This document shows, one piece after another, positions 1 through 8,828 of a stretch of 64,000 bases of DNA (its first letter is position 1; every line of letters starts with the position of its first letter). The stretch is taken from assembly GCA_022361455.1 (NCBI GenBank), contig JAKSAW010000431.1, forward strand, positions 1-64,000, written 5' to 3'. A program made the position numbers and the translations under genes. This DNA comes from Pseudomonadales bacterium (lineage in GTDB: Bacteria > Pseudomonadota > Gammaproteobacteria > Pseudomonadales > Ketobacteraceae). The notes under the pieces were generated by a model that was not told where the DNA came from, did no database searches, and worked only from the letters and a program-made list of their open reading frames with translations.

Positions 1-221
1 AAGTAACAGTCAGAGTTCTTCCCTAAGAAAACGATTTGTTGTTGGGTGTCACTGACTGTTGCTAATAGCCCATTAGCCACCTGGTTTGATTGCTTGTTTA
101 AAGCTGCGTAGGTGGTCACCTTGTTTTCAAAAATCAACGCCGGGTGTTTCGCTTTTTGAGCACCATACACCCTGGCAATGTCACCAAACGATTTGATTTG
201 ACCGCTAACCACTGAGCACAT
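1..221 (-). CDS. Acyl-CoA ligase (AMP-binding enzyme), N-terminal fragment
   Basis: The minus strand is open from an ATG at 221 to the window edge, giving the first 73 residues of a protein whose remainder lies outside. The translation contains AQKAKHPALIFEN, then TTYAALNKQSNQVANGL, then QIVFLGKNSD. This is the usual N-terminal pattern of class I adenylate-forming fatty-acid and aryl-CoA ligases (open-substrate phrase, then 'Y..L...S..VA.GL', then a beta strand with a G-N-S turn). No catalytic motif is inside the window, so substrate is unknown. It is divergent from the TetR gene at 362, with about 140 bp between, and a FadL-like porin follows. Fatty or aromatic acid activation under TetR control is therefore a reasonable inference. 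Confidence 0.75.
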   Translation of the reverse strand, partial: MCSVVSGQIKSFGDIARVYGAQKAKHPALIFENKVTTYAALNKQSNQVANGLLATVSDTQQQIVFLGKNSDCY

Positions 222-361
222 GTTTTACCCCTTATTCGTTCCTAAGCCTTTCTTTTATTGATAATTATTGGTTGCAGTATTGCTAGATTGTTTTATAGTT
301 ACAGATCAGAAAATGACCTTGACTGATTCAAACATACCTGACTGTTTTTTAGGTTTATACT

Positions 362-1012
362 ATGCCATCCGTTAAAGAAAACGCAACTACTGAAGCAGAA
401 GAGCAGCCATTAGGCTGGCAGGCACAAAAAAGCGCGGCAACACGCAACCTTATTTTAGATGCAGCTATTACCTGCTTTATCGATCTTGGCTATGCCATGA
501 CCACTACGGCCAAAATATCCAATAAAGCGGGTCTATCCCGTGGGGCTATGCTGCATCACTTTCCATCCAAATCCGCTCTTATTCAGGCCGCAGTTGAGTA
601 TTTGCATCGACGCCGTTTGGATGCGTTTAGGGACGCGGTTTCAAGAATTCCCGCGGATGAAACCGATCGAATTCGAGCTGGTATTAATGTCTACTGGCAG
701 CATCTAACAAGCCCATTATTCGTTGCATTCCACGAGTTAGCGGTAGCCGCAAGAACAGACTCAGAGCTTGGCGACATCCTATACCCTGCAGTGGATTCCT
801 TCGATCAGGCCTGGTACGAAACCGCTAAAGCGCTATTTCCAGAGTGGGAAAAAACTGGAGACGTTTTCGATCTAGCCATGGACCTAACTCAAAACCTAAT
901 GGAGGGCATGGCCATTAACCATATGCAGGAAAAAGACGAACAACGCGCCGAAAGGCTGCTTACCTTTTTAGCTAAACAACTTGAATCAATGCTTGAGGAG
1001 TCAAATATCTAG
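362..1012 (+). CDS. TetR/AcrR family transcriptional regulator
   Basis: A 216-residue protein of typical TetR length. An N-terminal helix-turn-helix occupies about residues 25-75: TRNLILDAAITCFIDLGY, then the recognition segment AGLSRGAMLHHFPSKSALI, the classical TetR signature. The remaining 140 residues are helical and would form the ligand-binding and dimerisation domain. TetR proteins usually repress an adjacent, often divergent, gene and release DNA on ligand binding. Here the divergent neighbour is an acyl-CoA ligase and the next gene downstream encodes a FadL-like porin, so an acyl-CoA or fatty-acid-type ligand is plausible but not shown. A 17-bp inverted repeat lies 73 bp past the stop codon. 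Confidence 0.9.
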   Translation: MPSVKENATTEAEEQPLGWQAQKSAATRNLILDAAITCFIDLGYAMTTTAKISNKAGLSRGAMLHHFPSKSALIQAAVEYLHRRRLDAFRDAVSRIPADETDRIRAGINVYWQHLTSPLFVAFHELAVAARTDSELGDILYPAVDSFDQAWYETAKALFPEWEKTGDVFDLAMDLTQNLMEGMAINHMQEKDEQRAERLLTFLAKQLESMLEESNI

Positions 1013-1085
1013 AAAGTGGTTCAGCTGAAGCTATCTTGGCCCCACGACAACTTAAATTTCACAAATCATTCACCCCTCAAAACAA

Positions 1086-1129
1086 CTTCAGATTAAAAAC
1101 AATCATTCATGCTTGTTTTTAATCTGAAG
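1086..1129. repeat. 17-bp perfect inverted repeat, terminator-like or operator
   Basis: Arms CTTCAGATTAAAAACAA (1086-1102) and TTGTTTTTAATCTGAAG (1113-1129) are exact reverse complements around a 10-nt loop. The repeat lies between the TetR gene and the FadL-like gene. There is no T-run after the stem on the plus strand. It could be an AT-rich transcription terminator for tetR, or a large palindromic binding site upstream of the porin gene. Confidence 0.6.
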
Positions 1130-1280
1130 ACATGATTATATCCAAAAACATCCACACAAATGATCATCGGCGCCAGTCACAAAATGACATGCGCTGATTA
1201 AAATCGGGACAATGTAGTGAAGCGATTCGTCGCTTTTTTTATCACCGAAAAAAACAATAAAAAGATACAAGGAAATTACG

Positions 1281-3086
1281 GTGATGCTTGGACATTTCAA
1301 AGGGGGAATGCCCGCACTTCTATTGCCGCACTTAAAACTGCAATGGGTAGTGGGATTATTGGGGTTGCTTGGTCTTTTGGTCAGCCCCTGTAGCTTCAGC
1401 GCGCTTGCTGAAAACTTTGGTGTAGGGTCCGCAAAGGCGCTAGCCTTAGGGCATGCAGTCACTGCAGATCCGCCAGGGATCGATTCAATTCATTTCAATC
1501 CAGCGGGCCTAGCAAAGCTTAAAGGCCGGCAGTATCAGATCAAAATCATCTACCCTGACATCACCATGGATGCGACTATCTATGCACCCGATAATAGCCA
1601 AAAGGCCACATTGCCAGATGGCTCACAAATGGGCATGTTTGATTTCTTGTGTGGTCGAGGACTTAACCGCCCCTTCCGTGATCCAGTATTCTACGACGAT
1701 CGCTATGGTAGCAGCGCTGAACAGCGTTTTGCCGACGACTGCGCTAATGGAACTCCTGCATCACCAGTGCACAGCGAAGCTGGGGCAGCCATCTATCTGC
1801 CCGGAGTGGAGTTACAGTCCATCGATAGCGCTCTAGGTGCAGCAGGTGGTGCCTCCTACAATCCACCTGGCTCCCGTTTTACCTTTGGCACCACCGCCTA
1901 TATGCGCGAAGGCAACATGATGGCGCGAGAACCTAACGATCCCGCTCGCTATGAAGGCGAAGCAATGGGTATGGTGCGACTAACTTATTTTTCGCCCACC
2001 ATCGCTTTTGAAGTTGATGATCATTGGTCCGTTGGCGCTGGCATTCATTTCTCCTGGCAAGGTATGGCCATGAGATTACCTCTAAGGGTTGCTCACTTGG
2101 GTTTAGCGGTCATAGGTTCCTTTCAAAATGTACTCTGCGAAATTGGTCCAGGAAACGTGCTGACACCAAAACCGGGTGCGGAAGGGATCTACGATGTGGC
2201 AGATATTTGTGGCGGCTACTTTGACCCATACACCGAAGCAGGAGCATTAGAATTAGAGGCCGACGAAGCATTTAGCACCTCATTTTTTATTGGGGTACTT
2301 TGGGAACCAACCCTGTGGTTTTCAGTTGGGGCGGTTTACACACCCGAAGTTAGAGACACCTTAGAGGGTGACTTTACCTTTGACTATTCCGATAACTGGA
2401 CCGGACTTTTCAGAGGCATGAACGAAAGCGGATTGTTCAGCACAAATATCGATAATGAGCTTTTTGGTATCCCCTATGGACACGATATAGAGCAAGGCAA
2501 AGCTGAGGTTGAATTTATTACCCCAGCCCACTTTTCAATTGGTTTCGCTTTACAGATTACGCCTTCTATTCAATTTAATATGGATGCGAAGTGGACTGAC
2601 TATGATGCCTGGGATACGTTGCCCGTGAAACTAACTACCAACGATACCGAAGGTGTGGATCTACTGCGGTTCTTAAATCAAGTCACTCCCTATGCCAGCT
2701 TAGATACCCTGTCCCTGCCCTTTCTTTTTGAAAGTGTTTGGAATCTAGCGTTTGGTCTGCGATATACCTACAGCGACCGTTTAGAACTGCGCCTTGGCTA
2801 CGAACCACGAAAGTCATCAATTCCAAAGAACCGCTACAGCCTTTTCGCCCCTTTTGGAGAAGCGGATCTTTACGGTACCGGTTTCGCCTATCAATGGGAC
2901 AGGGATACCGAAATTGAATTTGCCTTGAGCTACCTACATTCTGAAATAACCATTCCCGCCAATAGCAGCACCTTGGTCAATAGCACTGATCCCATGGAGT
3001 TTGTGATTAATCCTTATGCTGGCTCGGACATAAAAGGCGAAGTGAATGCCTGGATCATGAGCTTAGGAATTAATGGCAAGTTTTAG
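1281..3086 (+). CDS. FadL/OmpP1-type outer-membrane transport protein
   Basis: The 601-residue product begins with a long hydrophobic signal segment (about residues 18-43, WVVGLLGLLGLLVSP then SFSALA). The mature N terminus NFGVGSAKALALGHAVTADPPGIDSIHFNPAGLAKL matches the FadL/TodX plug region, where an NPAGLA motif follows the hatch. The rest is rich in alternating beta-strand segments, and the C terminus ends in a strand with terminal Phe (SLGINGKF), typical of beta-barrels. The family takes up long-chain fatty acids or hydrophobic aromatics across the outer membrane. At 601 residues it is longer than E. coli FadL (about 450), with extra loop sequence around residues 85-200. A ribosome site AAGGA precedes the ATG. 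The gene follows tetR and sits near an acyl-CoA ligase, fitting a lipid-uptake locus. Confidence 0.85.
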   Translation: MMLGHFKGGMPALLLPHLKLQWVVGLLGLLGLLVSPCSFSALAENFGVGSAKALALGHAVTADPPGIDSIHFNPAGLAKLKGRQYQIKIIYPDITMDATIYAPDNSQKATLPDGSQMGMFDFLCGRGLNRPFRDPVFYDDRYGSSAEQRFADDCANGTPASPVHSEAGAAIYLPGVELQSIDSALGAAGGASYNPPGSRFTFGTTAYMREGNMMAREPNDPARYEGEAMGMVRLTYFSPTIAFEVDDHWSVGAGIHFSWQGMAMRLPLRVAHLGLAVIGSFQNVLCEIGPGNVLTPKPGAEGIYDVADICGGYFDPYTEAGALELEADEAFSTSFFIGVLWEPTLWFSVGAVYTPEVRDTLEGDFTFDYSDNWTGLFRGMNESGLFSTNIDNELFGIPYGHDIEQGKAEVEFITPAHFSIGFALQITPSIQFNMDAKWTDYDAWDTLPVKLTTNDTEGVDLLRFLNQVTPYASLDTLSLPFLFESVWNLAFGLRYTYSDRLELRLGYEPRKSSIPKNRYSLFAPFGEADLYGTGFAYQWDRDTEIEFALSYLHSEITIPANSSTLVNSTDPMEFVINPYAGSDIKGEVNAWIMSLGINGKF

Positions 3087-3250
3087 CATTATTGCCATGA
3101 TCCAATATCGGACATACTTTTTATATCTTTTCCCTATAAGGAGTTAGATTTTCTGCTTTTGCCCAAGCCTGAAACTTGTAGGATCGGTTAATTAAATTAG
3201 ACTTGAATAATTGGTTGTTTTTTATTGTTTTAAGCTAATTTTGGAGCACC

Positions 3251-4621
3251 ATGACCGAGACCGATGAATCGGCTTATGATCCCAATCAGGCGGGAGCATA
3301 TGCGAAACACCTGGCCAAGGTAAACGAAACCAAGCAAGTGATTGCTACCCAGGACATTCGCAATGAGCAAGGAGCGCTTCTTCTTAAAGCCGGCTCCGCA
3401 GTGACTGCAAAAGCGACTGAACAGATTGTTAAGTTCAAGTTAATGCAACCCATTGAAGAATCAGTGGCCATTGATGGGGACATTGATGGTGAGGCTTTGC
3501 TCAAACATATTAAAGCCATCATTGGTACCAATGAAATAGCAAAGAATATACATGCTCAATTTGAATTAGAGCCGCTACTGAAAAAGCTCTGTCACTTTTA
3601 TCAAACGTTTCCAATTCTTCGCCAAAAAGTTACAGTGCTCTCCATGCAGATGAAGCGCGTTTATAGCCAGTCATTATTTAGTGCCTGGATTGCTACCATC
3701 ATCGGCCAGCAAATGGAGCTACCCAAAGAAGGACTTGAAGACCTTTTCCTAGCGGCTATTTGCCATGATATGGGCATGCTGCACATCGATGAGCAAGTGC
3801 TCAATAAAAAGGGCGGTCTGTCTCCTGAAGAATGGCGACAAATCTATGCCCACCCCATCATCGGTGAAAAGATCTTACAGAACATTTCCTCCATTTCCGA
3901 TGAAGTCGTTCGCGCAGTGAAAGAACACCACGAGCGTTGCGATGGCACAGGTTACCCTGCAGGAAAGTTTGAGAGCGACCTTGGCAAGCTGGGCCAAATA
4001 GTCGCAATGGCAGACAGCACGGTGGCTATCTTAGCACGCTTTAAAAATCAGGGGAGAAACTTTAGGGATATCATCCCTGTCATTCAAATTAATAGCCATG
4101 CTCATTTCTATGGCACCTATGAAGCATTTGTCATAGTACTTAGAAAAGCAGAATTGGGTGAACAAGGCATTATAGAACCAGATGAGATGCCCAAGTTCAT
4201 TGATACGTTGCTGCTTACCAATGCCTTGTTGTCCAATTGGCTAAAAGCCGCGGAGGATCCTATTTTAGGGCTGGGCTTTACCCATCAAGACCGCAAGCTT
4301 CATATGATACAAACCGTACTCATGAATATTGCTATTGCAGTACGCGGCGCCGGCATTCTTGATGAAGGTTATTTGAGATTCTTAGAACAGGTTAAGCAAG
4401 ACGGTCTAACATTTGCCTATCGTGAGATTGAAGACGTATCCATTATGCTAGGTGAAATACGCTTCCATTTGGATCGTGTAGTTCGTCTTGCGAAGGAATA
4501 CATTGAATTTGAACCCGCTTCACAAGCTGAAACCAAAGAAGCCTTGAAACAGGCTCTTGAGAATATAGAGAAAGTAAAGGCTGAATCTGCAGACAAAGAT
4601 CCAGCCAATTTTAACGTTTAA
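3251..4621 (+). CDS. HD-GYP domain protein (c-di-GMP phosphodiesterase-like)
   Basis: A 456-residue soluble protein. A small N-terminal domain of about 90 residues (KQVIATQDIRNEQGALLLKAGSAVT) resembles the region preceding many HD-GYP domains. An HD-GYP core at about residues 130-290 shows CHDMGMLHID (about 172), AHPIIGEKIL (about 200) and HHERCDGTGYP (about 225). HD-GYP enzymes hydrolyse cyclic di-GMP using a metal centre held by the HD and HHE histidines. Those residues are present, but the usual HDxGK reads HDMGM, so a conserved lysine is replaced by methionine and activity is uncertain. The C-terminal 150 residues are helical and unassigned. The gene stands alone and converges with the amidase gene 30 bp away. 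Confidence 0.85.
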   Translation: MTETDESAYDPNQAGAYAKHLAKVNETKQVIATQDIRNEQGALLLKAGSAVTAKATEQIVKFKLMQPIEESVAIDGDIDGEALLKHIKAIIGTNEIAKNIHAQFELEPLLKKLCHFYQTFPILRQKVTVLSMQMKRVYSQSLFSAWIATIIGQQMELPKEGLEDLFLAAICHDMGMLHIDEQVLNKKGGLSPEEWRQIYAHPIIGEKILQNISSISDEVVRAVKEHHERCDGTGYPAGKFESDLGKLGQIVAMADSTVAILARFKNQGRNFRDIIPVIQINSHAHFYGTYEAFVIVLRKAELGEQGIIEPDEMPKFIDTLLLTNALLSNWLKAAEDPILGLGFTHQDRKLHMIQTVLMNIAIAVRGAGILDEGYLRFLEQVKQDGLTFAYREIEDVSIMLGEIRFHLDRVVRLAKEYIEFEPASQAETKEALKQALENIEKVKAESADKDPANFNV

Positions 4622-4651
4622 AGGCCTTGTCTTTTAGGCTGAACTAGTAAA

Positions 4652-6142
4652 CTAACCGCCTAAATCGGGTAATCTATCAAACCAAGGGTAAGCCCTTTCC
4701 ATTTGACCCGCCAAGCCAAACAATAGGTCTTCTCTACCTAAAGCAGCCATTACTTGTACACCAAGCGGTAATCCCTCTGAGGAGGAATACAATGGCAAAG
4801 ACATGCCTGGCTGACCGGTTAAATTTCCTAGCTGAGTAAAGGGTGTCTTTTCCAACGACTGTATCGCTATCTTTTCGATTAAACCCGATCTAAGCAATAT
4901 TCTTCCGGCTTTTAGTTTCTCTACCCATCGCAAACCTAATTCTTCAGTAGACGAAGGCAACAAGGTACCTAACTTTGAGGGCGGTTGCGCTAAGACAGGC
5001 GACACAAATAAATCATAACAGGTATGGAACTCACCCATAATACGACCAAAACGATTCCACTGATATTTTTGTTCCACATATTCAGTGGCGGAAAGTGCAT
5101 TTCCCATTAAACCAAAGATTCGGGTGGCTTCTTCTAAACCTTCTTTAACGGCCTTTTTGCCATAAATGGATTTAAAGCGCTTTATCTGAGCACCCACTTG
5201 TCCTAAGTAAATCGTTAAGTAGGCTTTTGCAACCTCATAGCCATCGATATCGGGAGTCGCCTCTTCAACATGATGCCCCATGGATTCCAGTCTTTTTGCA
5301 AAGTCAGTCACCGCTGCCGCACACTCAGGATGCAAGGGGTTACCAAGGGGTGAATAAGTACTAAAAGCGATTTTTAATGGCTGCGGATCCTGCTGAGCGA
5401 CTTCGCCATAGGGAACATCTGGATTCGGTAAAAAGTAAGGATCACCAGGTGCAGGCCCACAAACGTTATCAAGCATAATAGCGCTATCACGGACTGAGCG
5501 GGAAAGGATATGCTCGACGACCGCGCCATCCCAATCTTCAGCACGATCGGGACCAAGAGATACACGCCCGCGGCTAGGCTTGATACCAAAAAGCCCGCAG
5601 CAAGCCGCTGGAATCCTGATTGAACCACCACCATCACCGGCCGATGCAATCGGTACAATCCCACCAGCAATGGCTGCAGCTGAGCCACCACTACTTCCAC
5701 CGGTGGTATGTTCTAAATTCCAGGGGTTTCGACTTGGACCAAAGTGTTTTGGCTCGGTGGTTCCCATCAAACCAAATTCTGGTGTATTGGTTTTTCCGAA
5801 AATAACAACCCCACTCTGTTTAAAACGTTTTGCTAGGGTACCGTCTTCTTGAGGTACATAGTAACGCAACATCTGCGAACCATGACTCATGGGCACAGAA
5901 GCTAACGGAGTACCAAGATCCTTTAATAGAAAAGGCACACCTTTAAAATCACCATCCGGTAAATCCCGCAGCATTTTACGGCCCAAATCATAGAGCGGAT
6001 TAATAATTGCATTAATTTTTGGATTAACTTGCTCTGCTCTTTGAATAGCAGTATTTAATAATTCTTCAGCGGATACTTGATTGGTCTTTACAAGTTCTGC
6101 GAGGCCGACTGCGTCGTACTTCAAATACTCTTCAACGTTCAT
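4652..6142 (-). CDS. Amidase signature family hydrolase
   Basis: A 496-residue amidase of the Ser-cisSer-Lys class. The predicted triad is visible: Lys74 in LLKDLGTPL, cis-Ser150 in TTGGSSGGSAAAIAGG and nucleophile Ser174 in DGGGSIRIPA. The 24-residue spacing between the two serines is that of known family members. The C-terminal stretch FTQLGNLTGQPGMSLPL is also characteristic. The overall pattern is closest to 6-aminohexanoate-cyclic-dimer-type and similar general amidases rather than GatA, since no gatB or gatC is nearby. Substrate is undefined. It lies 17 bp downstream of the voltage-sensor-like membrane protein gene on the same strand, so the two are probably cotranscribed. No signal peptide is seen, so it should be cytoplasmic. 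Confidence 0.9.
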   Translation of the reverse strand: MNVEEYLKYDAVGLAELVKTNQVSAEELLNTAIQRAEQVNPKINAIINPLYDLGRKMLRDLPDGDFKGVPFLLKDLGTPLASVPMSHGSQMLRYYVPQEDGTLAKRFKQSGVVIFGKTNTPEFGLMGTTEPKHFGPSRNPWNLEHTTGGSSGGSAAAIAGGIVPIASAGDGGGSIRIPAACCGLFGIKPSRGRVSLGPDRAEDWDGAVVEHILSRSVRDSAIMLDNVCGPAPGDPYFLPNPDVPYGEVAQQDPQPLKIAFSTYSPLGNPLHPECAAAVTDFAKRLESMGHHVEEATPDIDGYEVAKAYLTIYLGQVGAQIKRFKSIYGKKAVKEGLEEATRIFGLMGNALSATEYVEQKYQWNRFGRIMGEFHTCYDLFVSPVLAQPPSKLGTLLPSSTEELGLRWVEKLKAGRILLRSGLIEKIAIQSLEKTPFTQLGNLTGQPGMSLPLYSSSEGLPLGVQVMAALGREDLLFGLAGQMERAYPWFDRLPDLGG

Positions 6143-6159
6143 AAATAATGTCTTTTAAT

Positions 6160-7182
6160 TTATACCGGTTGTTCGTTGATTTTCCATTTTTGGACTTTCA
6201 CTTCGTCTTTAATCACTTCAATGATTTCTAAAATCACATCCCTGCCCGCCTCATTAAGCTGATGAGATGGCTCCATTACTCTCTCTAAAACAATATCCGC
6301 AAGCTCTTTCACTAGCATATCTGTATCTTCATGCCCCACATCGCCAACTAAGCGATCCAACACACTAAACACCACATCGGACACCGTGGTCTCAATCACT
6401 TCAGTAATAGGTTGCCCTACCACGGGTAATTTTTCTAGCGCGGCCACTTTCTGGTCCTGGCTAATAGATTCGCCAATAACATTATCGATATATTGTCGTA
6501 GCTGCTCCCTTCTCGGAGGATAAACCGTATCCGTAATGTCATTCACTTTATCCGTAAGCCATTCAATAATGACCTGCTTTTGCGGCAAAAGCACTTCCTG
6601 CATGACTTTTCCTGCAACAGGGTTGCCAGTTTTAACCTCTTCTTGAACGCCCTCTAGGACATTCACGACAACTCTATCGGATACCTCTTCCACCAGTATA
6701 TTGAAGTACTTTTTAAAGAAGCGAATTGGATAACTATTACTAAGGTCAATGATCTCGTATTTTTGTAAACGATACAGAATGGAAATTACCCTGAGTAATC
6801 TTAACCATCTAAAAGAACCTATGGGTATACAGCCTAGCACGTCGTACCAATGAACAAAGGGATAGAAGAACCACTTGTGATATGTTTTTTGATAAATAGC
6901 GACACCCCATCTAATCAACAACTCTGTGATAAAGATAGATACGAAAATCATATCATAAGCGACAAAATCTGGATGAATGGTATCGCGATAAAAAACCGTA
7001 AAGTCTGGAAACGCCCAACCCAACAAGGATTGCACTGATTGACTGCTAAACAGCGTGTCGAACACAATCCAAGCTAAGTTAAACATGATTAATCCCACCA
7101 TAGTGAGATCGACGACTATATAGGTGATTTGATGGCTTTTACGTAGCTTTTGGAAGTCAACTATTGAAGTGAGACGCTCCAT
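6160..7182 (-). CDS. Voltage-sensor-like membrane protein with helical cytoplasmic tail
   Basis: A 340-residue protein whose first about 140 residues form roughly four hydrophobic helices: ITYIVVDLTMVGLIMFNLAW, then FVAYDMIFVSIFITELLIRW, then a WFFYPFVHWYDVLGCIP segment and an arginine-bearing helix RWLRLLRVISILYRL. The last resembles the S4 helix of ion-channel voltage sensors, and acidic residues sit in the preceding helices as in S2/S3. There is no pore segment or TVGYG-type selectivity filter. The C-terminal 190 residues are amphipathic and charged (for example VLEGVQEEVKTGNPVAGK). I read this as a pore-less voltage-sensor-type protein, which is inference; a channel-family annotation is the alternative. 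AAGGA precedes the ATG, and the amidase gene follows at 17 bp. Confidence 0.6.
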   Translation of the reverse strand: MERLTSIVDFQKLRKSHQITYIVVDLTMVGLIMFNLAWIVFDTLFSSQSVQSLLGWAFPDFTVFYRDTIHPDFVAYDMIFVSIFITELLIRWGVAIYQKTYHKWFFYPFVHWYDVLGCIPIGSFRWLRLLRVISILYRLQKYEIIDLSNSYPIRFFKKYFNILVEEVSDRVVVNVLEGVQEEVKTGNPVAGKVMQEVLLPQKQVIIEWLTDKVNDITDTVYPPRREQLRQYIDNVIGESISQDQKVAALEKLPVVGQPITEVIETTVSDVVFSVLDRLVGDVGHEDTDMLVKELADIVLERVMEPSHQLNEAGRDVILEIIEVIKDEVKVQKWKINEQPV

Positions 7183-7245
7183 GGGAATCCTTGAATGGTC
7201 AGAAATCGGTCTAGGAGCAGGGATTATATCGATGATTAGCTAGAA

Positions 7246-7273
7246 AATAAAAAGGGGCCAGTACCTTGGCCCC
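7246..7273 (-). terminator. Rho-independent terminator of the lipoprotein gene
   Basis: On the minus strand a GGGGCCA / TGGCCCC stem (7267-7273 and 7254-7260 in plus coordinates) with a 6-nt loop is followed by TTTTTATTTTC. It begins 38 bp past the lipoprotein stop codon and separates that gene from the membrane-protein/amidase pair. Confidence 0.85.
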
Positions 7274-7310
7274 CAGGGGTGGGTATACACTTTTTATTTT
7301 TTTGGCCGGT

Positions 7311-8267
7311 TTAGGAACGCTTAGTAAGTACAGTTGATGTTGTTTGAGTTTCTTCTCCGTCAAAGTAGGATACGTTGATCGTCATGCTGTCGTTTTCTGC
7401 GTTATAGGTCATGGTAGTTACTACATCACCTAGATCATCTTCGCTTACAATCACTCGGTTTAGATCTTCTTCAGTGCATTCGTTAGCGCAAGCGAACAAT
7501 TCGTCAGTTTCGTAAGTTTTGAATAGGAAGCCGTAGCCAGCTGGTTTGCAAGTGATGTTGCCAAATTCATCTTCAGTTTCAACTAAGCGGTGATGACCTA
7601 AGGTAGTAGCACCTACAATGTTGAAGTTATAAACCAGTGAAGCAGTTTCGCTTTCGTCGCAGATAGTAGAAGTAACTTCTGCATCCCAAGTGGTGTTTAG
7701 AAGGTTAAGTACGATTTCACCTGTTGTGTCACGACGCTCAGCTAGAAGAGTCTCGCGGAAGTGCACGAAAGAGTCTAAAGCAGAGATTAGATCGCTACCG
7801 TTAGTTACCGCATCAACAATGTCAGTGACTACGGAGCTAGCTTGGAAGATAGTCGCTGGGTTGTTGAAAGGAATAGTGAATTGGTCAAGGTATTCATCAG
7901 CTTCAGAAGTGATTTCAATACCGTTGCTAGAGTCAGAGTCAGCATCTAGAGATTGAAGAACTCTTAAAATGTTTTGAAGCTTATCTGGGTGATCTTCATC
8001 AGTCAGCATGTCTAAAGGCGTTACCAAGTCTTTCGCTTCTACCGTGCCTAACAAAGTTTGACCTAGATAAAAGCTCACTGACTCACCTTCTAAGAAGTTA
8101 AAGGTACCGTTTACATCAGTGTAACCTTCTTGAGTTTCTGTTTCGTACCATAAACCTTGTACAGCGCTATCTACAAAACGACCTTGTAGAGTGGCTCCAC
8201 AACCTGAAAGAACAAGAGAAGAAAGGATGGCTACAAAAGCGACGATGTTTTTGGCTGAGAACTTCAT
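7311..8267 (-). CDS. Secreted lipoprotein, unknown function
   Basis: I place the start at the ATG at 8267, directly behind TAGGAGTAGCAGT, rather than at the in-frame ATG at 8360. This gives 318 residues with a clean lipoprotein signal: MKFSAKNIVAFVAILSS then LVLSGC, with the lipidated Cys at position 23. Just after it comes GRFVDSAVQGLWYETETQEG followed by TDVNGTFNFLEGESVSFYLG. This 'V.GL.Y.T.TQ.G.TD.NGTF.Y..GE.V.F..G' segment recurs in gammaproteobacterial surface lipoproteins and adhesins. The C-terminal half (about residues 195-318) is beta-rich and contains three cysteines. The protein is likely anchored in the outer membrane. Function is unknown. A strong terminator follows. Confidence 0.75.
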   Translation of the reverse strand: MKFSAKNIVAFVAILSSLVLSGCGATLQGRFVDSAVQGLWYETETQEGYTDVNGTFNFLEGESVSFYLGQTLLGTVEAKDLVTPLDMLTDEDHPDKLQNILRVLQSLDADSDSSNGIEITSEADEYLDQFTIPFNNPATIFQASSVVTDIVDAVTNGSDLISALDSFVHFRETLLAERRDTTGEIVLNLLNTTWDAEVTSTICDESETASLVYNFNIVGATTLGHHRLVETEDEFGNITCKPAGYGFLFKTYETDELFACANECTEEDLNRVIVSEDDLGDVVTTMTYNAENDSMTINVSYFDGEETQTTSTVLTKRS

Positions 8268-8828
8268 ACTGCTACTCCTAGTTACCGGCTGCCTGCCTTT
8301 TGGCAGTTCTTTACGGATCAAATTGATGGGCGCCTGCCCTAGACCCAACTTTTCGACCATTTCCGATTTTTGACGCTTTTTGAACCCTTAACCGTTTAGT
8401 TCGTTTCGCTTCAAAGTTGCTCTGAAAGTTACCAGGCTTCAAGAGCATCGCCCGCAGTCGATATTGATTAATATAGCGCCGATTACTTTTTAGTCACGTA
8501 CATTTTTTACACAGCGTTACAGAGCAGATGAACAACTAAACATGTTATATCATTGTTATTTATAGTTATTTTTTTGGGCAAACAATTTCTGGTTATTTTT
8601 TAGCCCTTCTTTGGGCAAAAATGATTTAAAAAACGCATGAAAGAGCTGGTCTTGTTAAGCGTGCAAAATGCGGAACCGTTCAATCTTTTGAATGGTTAAT
8701 GTTTAGCCATATTACAGAGGTACGACATGACTATATATTGACACTACCAGCCCCTAGACTAATTTTGTTATCTGTCAGAGAGAAATAGTTTTTTGACTAT
8801 TAAAGTTATTAAAAACACTGATAAAGTG
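8268..8828. other. 561-bp non-coding region, AT-rich
   Basis: No credible gene is visible. The region lies between the 3' end of the hybrid kinase gene and the start of the lipoprotein gene, both on the minus strand, so it should hold the kinase gene's terminator and no promoter except one for any unseen small RNA, or elements acting on flanking DNA. It contains two copies of TTGGGCAAA (8574-8582 and 8611-8619), a small GCCC/GGGC hairpin between 8603 and 8616, and an imperfect inverted repeat ACCGTTCAA / TTGAATGGT around 8675-8696. None of these is assigned. Confidence 0.5.

Noticed and set aside
1136-1462. A 108-codon open frame on the minus strand across the fadL-like gene start
   Set aside because: It overlaps the signal peptide region of the FadL-like gene, has no family features, and no ribosome binding site.
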